Below the pieces are notes generated by a model. That model saw only the letters and a list, made by a program, of their open reading frames with translations. It made no database searches and had not been told where the DNA came from. A stretch of 40,581 nt of DNA from Rhizobium sp. Q54 (lineage in GTDB: Bacteria; Pseudomonadota; Alphaproteobacteria; Rickettsiales; UBA1997): NCBI GenBank assembly GCA_945871805.1, contig CAMBXE010000012.1, positions 1 to 40,581 on the forward strand, given 5' to 3'. A program made the position numbers and the translations under genes. Of this stretch, positions 1-6,880 are shown piece by piece. Each line of letters begins with the position of its first letter. Position 1 is the stretch's first letter.

Positions 1-667
1 GGCGTGCGCCGGTCACGGTTTTTGGAGTTTCAGAGCCCACAACTTCTTCCAAAGCATGATTCCAGATCACTTCAATTTTCGGATTTCTAAAAAGACGATC
101 TTGGAGAATTTTTTCCGATCTGAACGAATCGCGACGATGCACGATGTAAACTTTGCTCGCATGATTAGTTAAGTACAAAGCCTCTTCAACCGCGCTATTG
201 CCACCGCCGACGACAATCACTTCTTTGCCGCGAAAGAAAAATCCATCACAAGTTGCACAGCCAGAAACACCAAATCCCTGGAATTTTTTTTCTGATTCTA
301 GACCGAGCCACTTCGCTTGTGCGCCGGTTGCAATCACAACTGCATCAGCTTCGTAAACGTCACCTGATTCGCCGATTAACTTGAATGGACGCTTCGAAAA
401 ATCGACTTGCGTAATGTGATCGTGAACAATTTTTGTGCCAACATGCTCCGCCTGTTTCTGCATTTGTTCCATCAGCCACGGACCCTGGATCACCTCGGCA
501 AAACCAGGATAATTTTCGACATCAGTTGTAATCGTAAGTTGTCCGCCCGGAGCATTTCCGTTAATGATGATTGGCTCTAAATTCGCACGCGCAGCGTAAA
601 TCGCCGCAGAAAAACCGGCAGGGCCTGAGCCAATGATGGCTAATTTTGTTTTGTGAGTCGTTGTCAT
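1..667 (-). CDS. trxB: Thioredoxin reductase, partial (N-terminal 222 residues)
   Basis: NADPH-dependent flavoenzyme that reduces thioredoxin in the cytoplasm. The visible part has the FAD-binding GSGPAG motif at residues 13-18, a GGQLTITTDVENYPGF stretch near 41-56, the redox-active CATC pair (C137 and C140) and a GGGNSAVEEA NADPH-binding motif from about 154. This order (FAD, CxxC inside the NADPH domain) is that of low-molecular-weight bacterial TrxB. The start is the ATG at 665-667, giving MTTTHKTKLA. The C-terminal third, which completes the FAD domain, lies outside the window. It is downstream of fabG on the same strand, but a palindromic element sits between them and may separate transcription. 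The family call is firm. Confidence 0.95.
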   Translation of the reverse strand, partial: MTTTHKTKLAIIGSGPAGFSAAIYAARANLEPIIINGNAPGGQLTITTDVENYPGFAEVIQGPWLMEQMQKQAEHVGTKIVHDHITQVDFSKRPFKLIGESGDVYEADAVVIATGAQAKWLGLESEKKFQGFGVSGCATCDGFFFRGKEVIVVGGGNSAVEEALYLTNHASKVYIVHRRDSFRSEKILQDRLFRNPKIEVIWNHALEEVVGSETPKTVTGAR

Positions 668-681
668 TTGAAAAAATGTTT

Positions 682-755
682 TGTCACCCCGTCGAATGAC
701 GGGGTCTTTCTAGTCTTACTCATGAGACCCCGTCATTCAACGGGGGAGTAAGGTG
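682..755. repeat. Intergenic palindromic element, TTGTCACCCCG family
   Basis: Two GC-rich hairpins follow each other: ACCCCGTC-GAAT-GACGGGGT (8 bp stem) and a second, imperfect ACCCCGTCATTCAACGGGGG. The outer ends CACC and GGTG are also complementary, so the whole segment can fold as one structure. It starts TTGTCACCCCG and continues CGGGGTC..CTAGT, the same framework as the right end of the element inside mnmG (39158-39193). This suggests a dispersed family of Rickettsia-palindromic-element type. By position, between fabG and trxB, it could also act as a terminator or processing site. Confidence 0.7.
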
Positions 756-760
756 AATGG

Positions 761-1498
761 TTAATTCATGAACATCCCACCATTCACATGAAGTGTGTGG
801 CCAGTGATGTAAGATGCGTCTTCGCTTGCGAGAAAGGCTACTGCTTTAGCAATGTCGGTTGATTCGCCCATTTCCCCAGCAGGAATTTTGTGCAGAATTG
901 CCGCTCTTTGCTGATCAGTTAAAACTTCCGTCATTGGAGATTTAATGAATCCTGGCGCGACGCAATTAATGGTGATGCCGCGCGAAGAAACTTCCTGAGC
1001 GAGCGATTTACTCATGCCAATCATTCCAGCTTTTGAAGCTACGTAGTTCGCTTGGCCCGGATTTCCGGTCACGCCGACAACCGAAGTAATGTTAATGATG
1101 CGACCATATTTGCGGCGCATCATTTTTTTGATCGCGTTGCGATTGAGGATAAAAGTTGATTTAAGATTCACGTCGATCACGTGATCAAAATCTTCATTCT
1201 TCATGCGCAAAACCAAATTATCTTTCGTGATCCCAGCATTGCAGACAAGAATATCGATTTGACCGACAAGCTCTTCAGCCTTGTCAAACAAGGCATCAAC
1301 CTCTGCCACATCAGATAAATTGCAGGTAAGAAATTTTACATCGCCGCCAATTTCATTGGCCAATTCCTGCAATTTTTCTTCACGAGTTGAAGATAAAACC
1401 AATCTCGCGCCTTGCTTAGCTAGAACCTTGGCAATTGCCGATCCGATGCCGCCAGTGGCACCAGTTACTAACACATTTTTTCCGGTAAGTTTGAACAT
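761..1498 (-). CDS. fabG: 3-oxoacyl-[acyl-carrier-protein] reductase
   Basis: Short-chain dehydrogenase that reduces 3-ketoacyl-ACP with NADPH in type II fatty acid synthesis. The 245 aa length is typical. The Rossmann motif GATGGIG is at residues 13-19, CNAG near 86-89, and the catalytic set S139, Y152, K156 (YVASK) is intact. The C-terminal SYITGHTLHVNGGMFM matches the FabG-specific end, which separates it from generic SDRs. It lies 10 bp downstream of cvpA on the same strand, so the two are probably cotranscribed. The usual fabD and acpP neighbours are not in the window. The ATG at 1498 has no strong Shine-Dalgarno sequence. Confidence 0.95.
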   Translation of the reverse strand: MFKLTGKNVLVTGATGGIGSAIAKVLAKQGARLVLSSTREEKLQELANEIGGDVKFLTCNLSDVAEVDALFDKAEELVGQIDILVCNAGITKDNLVLRMKNEDFDHVIDVNLKSTFILNRNAIKKMMRRKYGRIINITSVVGVTGNPGQANYVASKAGMIGMSKSLAQEVSSRGITINCVAPGFIKSPMTEVLTDQQRAAILHKIPAGEMGESTDIAKAVAFLASEDASYITGHTLHVNGGMFMN

Positions 1499-1508
1499 AA
1501 TTTTTAAG

Positions 1509-2252
1509 TTATTTGTTAATGATTTCGATTAGTTGGTTCATTTTTTCGATGTTCTTTTTGCTGTAACCGCTGTTACCAAAGGCCTTTAACTCTTCATCTG
1601 TCATTGGTGCGGCATTCTCGTTAATCGCTTCGCCATCAACCGCTCCAGCAGATTTTTCTTTGATGATTTCGTCAATTTTATCTTTCAAAAGATCCTCGGA
1701 TTTAGGCACAACATTGCCAAAATTTTTCGTTGCCGCCTCAAAGAATTTTGTTACGAAAGGATCAACCATCTCACCTGATGTTTTTAATAAACTACGACAT
1801 TTCGCTTTCTCTAGCCAATCAGGCTCTTTCTTTGTGTCCTTTAATTTATTACCAAGAACTAGGGCGTAGGCATTAAAATAAACCGAATAAATAACTCCAA
1901 AAATTAACAAGGTTTTGACGAAACCAAAAAGCAAACCGAGAGAGCGATCAAAAATTCTTGGCATCTTTTTATTCAAAGAATCGCGCAGACCAGAGGTTGA
2001 ATTAGCGGTAATTAAAAATACCAAAGCGAATAGGCCACTTCGCGCCACTAAATCTAATGCCAACTTACTCTCAAAATAAGGAGAAAGAAGATCGGCGATG
2101 TAAGGCGTAAGAAAATAAGAAAGAGAAAGGGAGATTACCCAGTTAAACAAAGCAAAAACCTCTTTCACAAAGCCGCGCAAAATCGCGGTAAGCACAAAAA
2201 TCGCCGTAAAGGCAAGAAAGATTAGATCGAGAGTATTGAAGGTCGTAGCCAT
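1509..2252 (-). CDS. cvpA: CvpA family membrane protein
   Basis: Inner-membrane protein of the CvpA (colicin V production) family, whose members are linked to envelope stress and purine or virulence phenotypes without a settled biochemical role. Four hydrophobic segments are visible in the first 135 residues (about 8-25, 35-55, 68-85 and 105-130), with the family-typical RGFVKEVFAL after the first. The last 110 residues are charged and probably cytoplasmic, including DKIDEIIKEK. The 247 aa length exceeds a minimal CvpA (about 160-180) because of this tail, as in many alphaproteobacteria. It is 3 bp downstream of the coq9 gene and 10 bp upstream of fabG, suggesting one operon. Confidence 0.85.
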   Translation of the reverse strand: MATTFNTLDLIFLAFTAIFVLTAILRGFVKEVFALFNWVISLSLSYFLTPYIADLLSPYFESKLALDLVARSGLFALVFLITANSTSGLRDSLNKKMPRIFDRSLGLLFGFVKTLLIFGVIYSVYFNAYALVLGNKLKDTKKEPDWLEKAKCRSLLKTSGEMVDPFVTKFFEAATKNFGNVVPKSEDLLKDKIDEIIKEKSAGAVDGEAINENAAPMTDEELKAFGNSGYSKKNIEKMNQLIEIINK

Positions 2253-2255
2253 GAA

Positions 2256-3002
2256 TTAAGAAAATAAACGGAAGAATGGGAGATTTTTTACGAACTCTTT
2301 TGGCGAGCGCGGCGAACCTTTTTCATTAAGAAAAATTTCGCAAAAAGTTTTTTTATCCCAAGTTTTTTTAGCCAAAAGGTTCTTAGCCAAAAGGTTCTTA
2401 GCCAAAAGGTTCTTAGCTTTGGATTTGAACTTTTCGAACTTCATCACTTTTTCGATTTCAACATCAATAAAATTATTAACGTCACCATCTTTTAAAAAAA
2501 CCGAAACAGCGCGGAAAATAATTTTGCCCAGAGTCGCTCTTTTGGTGTAGTAATTGAAGTCGGTCGATTGATCGCCAATATTTTTCCAGATGAAGTCAGC
2601 AATATTGTAACAAACCTGTAAAGCTTGAAATGCAGGCCTTGGGCCCATTTCAAATGAAGTAAAATTTTTGGGATTCAGATAAAAATTAATCAATCGCTGC
2701 AACGCAATTTTATTTTCTTTCTCGACTGCAAAACGCGCGTAAAGTGAAAGGCTAATTTTATCGCGAATTTTTTTTCCTTCGAGGCTTCCAAGTAATTCGG
2801 CTGATTTTTCATTTTGCGATTCGAAATAAAATTCTGCCAAATCGAGCAAGCCATTTTCGAAAATTAAAGGCAAAAAATTTTCACCAATTCCACAATTTGC
2901 TGCAGCCTTCACAAGCGCTTCCTTGCTCCATCCGTCGAAGGCGCAGGTTTGCAAAAATTCTTTGAGGATTTTTTCTTTAGTTTCCAGAGAGTCGAGAATC
3001 AT
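2256..3002 (-). CDS. COQ9 family ubiquinone biosynthesis protein
   Basis: Homologue of COQ9, a lipid-binding protein that presents ubiquinone intermediates to the hydroxylase COQ7 in mitochondria; alphaproteobacteria carry a shorter relative. The N-terminal half looks like the TetR-like fold of the family. The conserved STDFNYYTKRATLG stretch (about residues 155-168) is the strongest signature. The protein is 248 aa. Near the C terminus the sequence AKNLL is repeated three times, from three perfect 15 bp DNA repeats, a local expansion not expected in the family. The start ATG at 3002 lies next to an AAATCTAAA-rich leader shared with the divergent argD gene. Family call good; exact role inferred. 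Confidence 0.8.
   Translation of the reverse strand: MILDSLETKEKILKEFLQTCAFDGWSKEALVKAAANCGIGENFLPLIFENGLLDLAEFYFESQNEKSAELLGSLEGKKIRDKISLSLYARFAVEKENKIALQRLINFYLNPKNFTSFEMGPRPAFQALQVCYNIADFIWKNIGDQSTDFNYYTKRATLGKIIFRAVSVFLKDGDVNNFIDVEIEKVMKFEKFKSKAKNLLAKNLLAKNLLAKKTWDKKTFCEIFLNEKGSPRSPKEFVKNLPFFRLFS
2368..2417. repeat. 15 bp tandem repeat (3 copies plus 5 bp) inside coq9
   Basis: Three perfect head-to-tail copies of TTAGCCAAAAGGTTC (2368-2382, 2383-2397, 2398-2412) followed by a partial TTAGC. They encode AKNLL repeats on the minus strand. The unit length is a multiple of three, so copy-number change would keep the reading frame. Confidence 0.95.
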
Positions 3003-3080
3003 TTAGGCGAGATTTAGATTTTAGATTTAGATTTTAGTTTTATCTGCGCGCGCCCCAATTTTCTAAAGTTAAAAATCAAA
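3003..3080. promoter_or_regulatory. Divergent coq9/argD leader with AAATCTAAA repeats
   Basis: A 78 bp gap between divergent start codons. Positions 3011-3036 are two perfect copies of the 13-mer GATTTAGATTTTA. Read toward coq9 this is a CTAAAATCTAAATC-type leader. On the argD side TCTAAAG and AAAAATCAAA precede the ATG, and a GC-rich TGCGCGCGCC block sits between. Neither gene has a clear Shine-Dalgarno sequence. The same reiterated leader is found at the dxs/MFS and gst/polA gaps, so it is probably a shared bidirectional promoter or leader module; function is inferred. Confidence 0.5.
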
Positions 3081-4268
3081 ATGACTACATCTCCAAGTCT
3101 ACTTCCCGTTCACAAACGTTTCGACGTCATATTTTCGCACGGCGAAGGTTCTTACCTTTTCGACAATAACGGAAAAAAATATCTCGATTTTGGCGCGGGA
3201 ATTGCGGTGAATGCACTTGGCCATTGTCATCCAAAAATGGTTGAAGCAATCACCACTCAAGCGAAAAAACTTTGGCACGTTTCGAACATTTACAATGGCA
3301 ACGAGCTCAATAAATACGCGAATAGATTGGTTGCTAATACTTTTGCTGATTACGTCTTTTTCTGCAATTCCGGCGCGGAAAGCATTGAATGCACAATCAA
3401 GATGATTCGCCGTTATTTTTACTGCAAAAATCAGCCGAATAAAAATCGCATCATTACTTTCACCGGCGCGTTTCATGGTCGCACGATCGCGACAATTTCT
3501 GCCGCAGCGAAAGAAAAATATCTCGAAGGCTTCAAACCGGCGCTTGATGGTTTCGACAATGTTGAATTCGGAAACATCGAAGCGGTAAAAAATGCGATTA
3601 CCGAAAATACTGCGGGAATACTGATTGAACCAATCCAAGGCGAAGAAGGGATTCGTGTTTCTGACAAAAAATTTCTCCAGGAATTACGCAAAATCTGCGA
3701 CGAAAAAAATCTTCTCCTCGCCTTCGACGAAGTTCAGTGCGGCATGGGCAGAACCGGCCATCTTTTCGCCCATGATTTCTACGGCGTAAAACCCGACATC
3801 GTCGGCACCGCCAAAGCCATCGCCGGCGGCTTTCCGCTCGGCGCATGTTTGGCAACAAAAGAAGCCGCAAGCGGAATGAGCATCGGCGTTCACGGCACAA
3901 CTTACGGCGGAAATCCAATGGCGATGGCCATTGCCGGCGCAGTTCTTGATTTAATGCTTGAAAAAAACTTTTTGGAAAATGTTAGAAAAATCGGCGACGA
4001 GCTAAAATCGGAATTGCAAAATCTTCACAAAAAATTCCCGGATTTAATCGACGAAATCCGTGGCGTCGGCTTAATGCTAGGCATCAAAATCAATGAAAAA
4101 ATTCCGAATGTTGAAATGACGCAAAAGCTGATCGATCAAGGTCTCTTGGTAATTCCTGCGAGTAACAACGTGATCCGTTTGCTTCCACCGCTAAACATCA
4201 CTTCAACGCAGGTGAAAGAGGCGATTGAAAAATTAAATAAAGCCTTGTCATCTTCTCAGGCCCTTTAG
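3081..4268 (+). CDS. argD: Acetylornithine/succinyldiaminopimelate aminotransferase family
   Basis: PLP-dependent class III aminotransferase of 395 aa, best matching ArgD, which transfers an amino group to N-acetylglutamate semialdehyde in arginine synthesis and often serves DapC in lysine/diaminopimelate synthesis. CNSGAES near 95-101 binds PLP phosphate, FDEVQCGMGRTG contains D216, and the Schiff-base lysine is K245 in VGTAKAIAGGFPLG. HGTTYGGNPMA follows near 275. No other arginine gene is in the window, so a main role in diaminopimelate synthesis for peptidoglycan is an alternative. It is monocistronic: divergent from coq9 and convergent with the YgjP gene, with a hairpin over its stop codon. 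GC is somewhat higher in its middle than in the flanks. Confidence 0.85.
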   Translation: MTTSPSLLPVHKRFDVIFSHGEGSYLFDNNGKKYLDFGAGIAVNALGHCHPKMVEAITTQAKKLWHVSNIYNGNELNKYANRLVANTFADYVFFCNSGAESIECTIKMIRRYFYCKNQPNKNRIITFTGAFHGRTIATISAAAKEKYLEGFKPALDGFDNVEFGNIEAVKNAITENTAGILIEPIQGEEGIRVSDKKFLQELRKICDEKNLLLAFDEVQCGMGRTGHLFAHDFYGVKPDIVGTAKAIAGGFPLGACLATKEAASGMSIGVHGTTYGGNPMAMAIAGAVLDLMLEKNFLENVRKIGDELKSELQNLHKKFPDLIDEIRGVGLMLGIKINEKIPNVEMTQKLIDQGLLVIPASNNVIRLLPPLNITSTQVKEAIEKLNKALSSSQAL

Positions 4269-4278
4269 TGCCAAGGGC
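4260..4278. terminator. Hairpin overlapping the argD stop codon
   Basis: Stem GCCCTT (4260-4265) pairs with AAGGGC (4273-4278) around a 7 nt loop containing the end of the TAG stop (4266-4268). A T-rich run (TTATTTTTTAA, 4286-4296) follows after a short gap. It lies between the convergent argD and YgjP genes and could serve argD as a weak intrinsic terminator. Confidence 0.45.
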
Positions 4279-4285
4279 GCATGAC

Positions 4286-4987
4286 TTATTTTTTAACCCA
4301 GATCCGCCATTCGGGCATGAATTGATCCATTAGTTTGTAGAATTTTTTATTGTGACCGCGCTCGAGCAAATGCACCATTTCGTGCACAACAGTCGACTCT
4401 AAAAATCCCAAAGGCTTTTTCGCCAATTCCAAACTAAGCCAGATCCGACGAGCTTTCACGTTACAAGTTCCCCAGCGCGTTTTCATTTTCTTCACGCCAA
4501 ATTCTGCAACCGCAACACCCATTTTTTCTTCGTATTTCGCAATCATTCCCGGAATGATTTCCTTCAAATGCTTGCGGTAAAAATCATCAATCAATTTCTG
4601 CCTTTGCGCCAAGTTCGAAAGTTTTTTAACTTGAAGCTCAATGACGCGATCCTTTATTAACACGCGATTCGCCGCACTATTTTGCAGCAACTCCAACCGA
4701 AATTCTTCCCCAAAAAAATAGTGTTCCTCTCCTGAAATAAACTTCTTTGGCAAAATAATTTTTCCTTCGTCGCGCAATTTTCGAATCTGAATCTGACCCT
4801 TCTTAATCCAGTCAATTTTCTGCAAAATAAATTCCCGAATCTGGGCAAAACCGTAGCGGGCTGGCGCTGAAACCCTCACCTCTCCATCCGGCACCGAAAT
4901 TCTAAGATGCAAATTTCTGATTCTTTTTTGGGTAAGAAAAATTTCTATTCCGTCAATTTCGAGTTTTTGTTTTGTGCCGATGTTCAT
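4286..4987 (-). CDS. YgjP-like M48-type metallopeptidase (DUF45)
   Basis: Predicted zinc metallopeptidase of the YgjP/DUF45 family, often called SprT-like; its cellular substrate is not established. The zinc motif HEMVH is at residues 202-206 with a further ligand candidate H212 in RGHNKKF, and the family motif TRWGTC is near 170-175. The start at 4987 (MNIGTKQKLE) gives 233 aa, the usual length. A longer in-frame start exists at 5143, but its extra 52 codons run through a palindromic repeat relic and a terminator-like palindrome, so I rejected it. The last codons (PEWRIWVKK) lie on AACCCAGATCCGCCATT, which closely matches the end of a repeat element nearby. Confidence 0.85.
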   Translation of the reverse strand: MNIGTKQKLEIDGIEIFLTQKRIRNLHLRISVPDGEVRVSAPARYGFAQIREFILQKIDWIKKGQIQIRKLRDEGKIILPKKFISGEEHYFFGEEFRLELLQNSAANRVLIKDRVIELQVKKLSNLAQRQKLIDDFYRKHLKEIIPGMIAKYEEKMGVAVAEFGVKKMKTRWGTCNVKARRIWLSLELAKKPLGFLESTVVHEMVHLLERGHNKKFYKLMDQFMPEWRIWVKK

Positions 4988-5012
4988 TGAATTACTTAAA
5001 CTATTTAATCGG

Positions 5013-5040
5013 GTCATCCAGCCTGCGCGGGAATGACAAA
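5013..5040. repeat. Relic of a GTCATTCCCGCG-type palindromic repeat
   Basis: GGGTCATCCAGCCTGCGCGGG followed by AATGACAAAG reads on the minus strand as a TCATTCCCGCGCAGGCTGGAT unit, a motif common in dispersed bacterial repeats. GTCAT and ATGAC mark imperfect inverted ends. If translated in the rejected upstream extension of the YgjP gene it gives CHSRAGWMTR, a typical repeat-derived peptide. Confidence 0.5.
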
Positions 5041-5124
5041 GCAAAATAAGAGCAGCAAACTCCTCATTTTTTACACGCCAACCCTTGCCAACCCTTGATT
5101 TCACTGGGTCCAAAAAAATGATCA

Positions 5125-5146
5125 ATTTTGTCCAGCTGGACAAAAT
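5125..5146. terminator. Perfect 22 bp palindrome downstream of miaB
   Basis: ATTTTGTCCAG followed by CTGGACAAAAT is a perfect inverted repeat without spacer. A GC core flanked by T and A runs suits a bidirectional intrinsic terminator. It lies 285 bp past the miaB stop and 138 bp upstream of the chosen YgjP start. Alternatively it is an operator for a dimeric regulator. Similar perfect palindromes occur at 18005-18030 and 29646-29669. Confidence 0.5.
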
Positions 5147-5204
5147 CTCATTTTAGCCAGCACTGGCAAGCCTTGAAGGCCGTTAAAATATTTACAGATT
5201 TTTC

Positions 5205-5384
5205 AACCCAGATCCGTCATTAGAATTGCGACAGTATCTCGCTAACCCTTAATTCTTTAACCTCGTTCTCTGCTCCGCTCCGTCAGCGTATGCATGCTAC
5301 GCTTCCGGTGCGGTGCTCGCTCGAGGCTAATAGAATTAAGGGTTAGTAGAGATAATGGCGTGATTCTAATGACGGATCTGGGTT
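5205..5384. mobile_element. Nested ~180 bp palindromic element (AACCCAGATC ends)
   Basis: The left arm (5205-5256) starts AACCCAGATCCGTCATT and ends CTAACCCTTAATTCT. The right arm (5332-5384) is its reverse complement with only scattered differences over about 52 bp. The 75 bp centre contains a second palindrome: CCTCG...CGAGG enclosing AGCGTA-TGCATGC-TACGCT. No ORF of note is present. The structure resembles a MITE or a large Rickettsia-palindromic-element-type repeat. An internally shortened relative lies at 29713-29784, and short pieces of the same end occur at 5395 and 6850. Confidence 0.75.
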
Positions 5385-5430
5385 CAAAATAGCCAAACCC
5401 AGATTTCTAAATCCGCTCAATCAGAGAGAT

Positions 5431-6792
5431 TTAGCAAATTTCTCCAACCAAACTACTTGGTCGTGATTTTAAAATTTTCACATCCGCGATTTTTCCGAAA
5501 TATTTTTTAGCTTCTTCTTCGTTTGCGACGTCGACGATTACCGATTGAAGGTAGGGAGATTTTCCCCAGAGCTGCGTCGCTGCTCGGGTTTTGGCTTTGC
5601 CTGGGGCTTTGCGTTCGAAGAGAACGGGCATGGTTTGGCCTTCGGATTGTTGGTTGAATTCGATTTGTTGGTCGGTGAGAAGTTTTTGTAACTCTGCTAG
5701 GCGCTCTACTTTTACTTTTTCTTCAACTTGAATTTTAGCGTCGGCGGCTGGCGTTCCTGGGCGAGGGGAATATTTGAAAGAGTAACATTGCGTGAATTTT
5801 ATTTGACGAATTAGATCCAAAGTGTCGGCAAAATCCTTGTCTGTTTCACCCGGAAAGCCAACGATAAAATCGGAAGACAGGCCCATGTCTGGCTTAGCGG
5901 CGCGAAGTTTTTCGATGATTTTAAAATAATCTTGCCTGGTGTGTTTGCGATTCATTCCTTTGAGAACGGCATTGGCGCCGGACTGAATTGGAAGATGTAA
6001 GAATGGCATTAATTTTTGGATGTCGCGGTGGGCGGCGATTAAGTCGTCGGACATGTCGCGAGGGTGCGAGGTGGTGTAACGAATTCTTTTTACGGCATCG
6101 ATTTTTGCGACTTCTTCAACTAATTTTGCGAGGCTTGCAGGCTCGCCTTTTTCGCCTAATCCGTGGTAGGCATTTACGTTTTGTCCGAGGAAATAAATCT
6201 CGCTGACGCCTTGATCTACTAGGCGTTTCGCGTCATCCACAATTTTGGAAAGTTCGCGCGAATATTCTGCCCCCCTGGTGTAAGGCACGACGCAGAAAGT
6301 GCAGAATTTGTCGCAGCCTTCTTGAATGGTGACGAAGGCCGAGGCCCCAACTCCTGATTTACTTTCGGGCAAAGCATCAAATTTATTGTCGGGAGTGAAA
6401 TCTAAATTAATTTGCTTCTTCTTTTCGCGGATCATCTTTCCGACTAGGTCTGGTAAGGTTTGGTAGCTTTCTGGTCCGACAATAATGTCGACAACATTCG
6501 AGCGTTTGAAAATTTCTTCACCTTCGGCTTGCGCCACGCAACCAGCAACGGCAACAATCATCTGACTTCCATCTTCAGCTTTTTTATTTTTGTGCGGACG
6601 GATTCTGCCGAGATCGGAGAATAATTTTTCCGAGGCTTTTTCGCGGATGTGGCAAGTATTAATGATGACCATGTCTGCGCCTTCAGGGCTCTCTATTGTT
6701 TCGTAGCCGACATTTTCCATTAGGTCTTGCATGCGGTCTGAATCGTAGACATTCATTTGGCAGCCGTAGGTTTTGATGTATAATTTTTTCAT
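5431..6792 (-). CDS. miaB: tRNA-2-methylthio-N6-isopentenyladenosine synthase
   Basis: Radical-SAM methylthiotransferase that adds the 2-methylthio group to i6A37 of tRNAs reading UNN codons. All six iron-sulfur cysteines are visible: C11, C47 and C85 in the N-terminal UPF0004 domain and C160, C164, C167 in the radical SAM motif (GCDKFCTFCVVPYTRG). IHLPxQSG-type (FLHLPIQSGAN) and SSDFIVGFPGET motifs follow, and a C-terminal TRAM-like domain ends near EIC. The 453 aa length is normal. miaA was not found here. It stands between intergenic palindromes at both ends, so it is probably transcribed alone or from the methyltransferase side. Confidence 0.95.
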   Translation of the reverse strand: MKKLYIKTYGCQMNVYDSDRMQDLMENVGYETIESPEGADMVIINTCHIREKASEKLFSDLGRIRPHKNKKAEDGSQMIVAVAGCVAQAEGEEIFKRSNVVDIIVGPESYQTLPDLVGKMIREKKKQINLDFTPDNKFDALPESKSGVGASAFVTIQEGCDKFCTFCVVPYTRGAEYSRELSKIVDDAKRLVDQGVSEIYFLGQNVNAYHGLGEKGEPASLAKLVEEVAKIDAVKRIRYTTSHPRDMSDDLIAAHRDIQKLMPFLHLPIQSGANAVLKGMNRKHTRQDYFKIIEKLRAAKPDMGLSSDFIVGFPGETDKDFADTLDLIRQIKFTQCYSFKYSPRPGTPAADAKIQVEEKVKVERLAELQKLLTDQQIEFNQQSEGQTMPVLFERKAPGKAKTRAATQLWGKSPYLQSVIVDVANEEEAKKYFGKIADVKILKSRPSSLVGEIC

Positions 6793-6848
6793 TTTGGATC
6801 GACGAATGTTTAACTTGAATTAGTGCCGCAGCGCACGAGAGCTGAGGA

Positions 6849-6870
6849 TGGATCTGGGTTAAACCCAGAG
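6849..6870. repeat. Short palindrome made of AACCCAGATC-type ends
   Basis: TGGATCTGGGTTAAACCCAGAG contains CTGGGTT-A-AACCCAG, two abutting ends of the element family seen at 5205-5384. It looks like a minimal or collapsed copy between the methyltransferase gene and miaB. Confidence 0.5.
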
Positions 6871-6880
6871 TCGCGGAGAA

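Larger units (their letters stand above)
4988..5430. other. 443 bp intergenic region rich in palindromes
   Basis: No gene is supported between miaB and the YgjP gene, both on the minus strand. The region holds a relic of a GTCATTCCCGCG-type repeat (5013-5040), a 10 bp direct repeat CTTGCCAACC near 5080-5095, a perfect 22 bp palindrome (5125-5146), and a large nested palindromic element (5205-5384) with an extra AAACCCAGAT end at 5395-5404. It looks like a landing zone for short repeats. Confidence 0.7.

Noticed and set aside
3099-3918. Several antisense ORFs over argD (up to 179 codons)
   Set aside because: Arg- or Phe-rich shadows of the GC-richer argD sequence, with no family features.
4988-5143. 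52-codon N-terminal extension of the YgjP-type metallopeptidase
   Set aside because: It reads through a repeat relic (CHSRAGWMTR) and a perfect palindrome; the internal ATG at 4987 gives the family-typical length.
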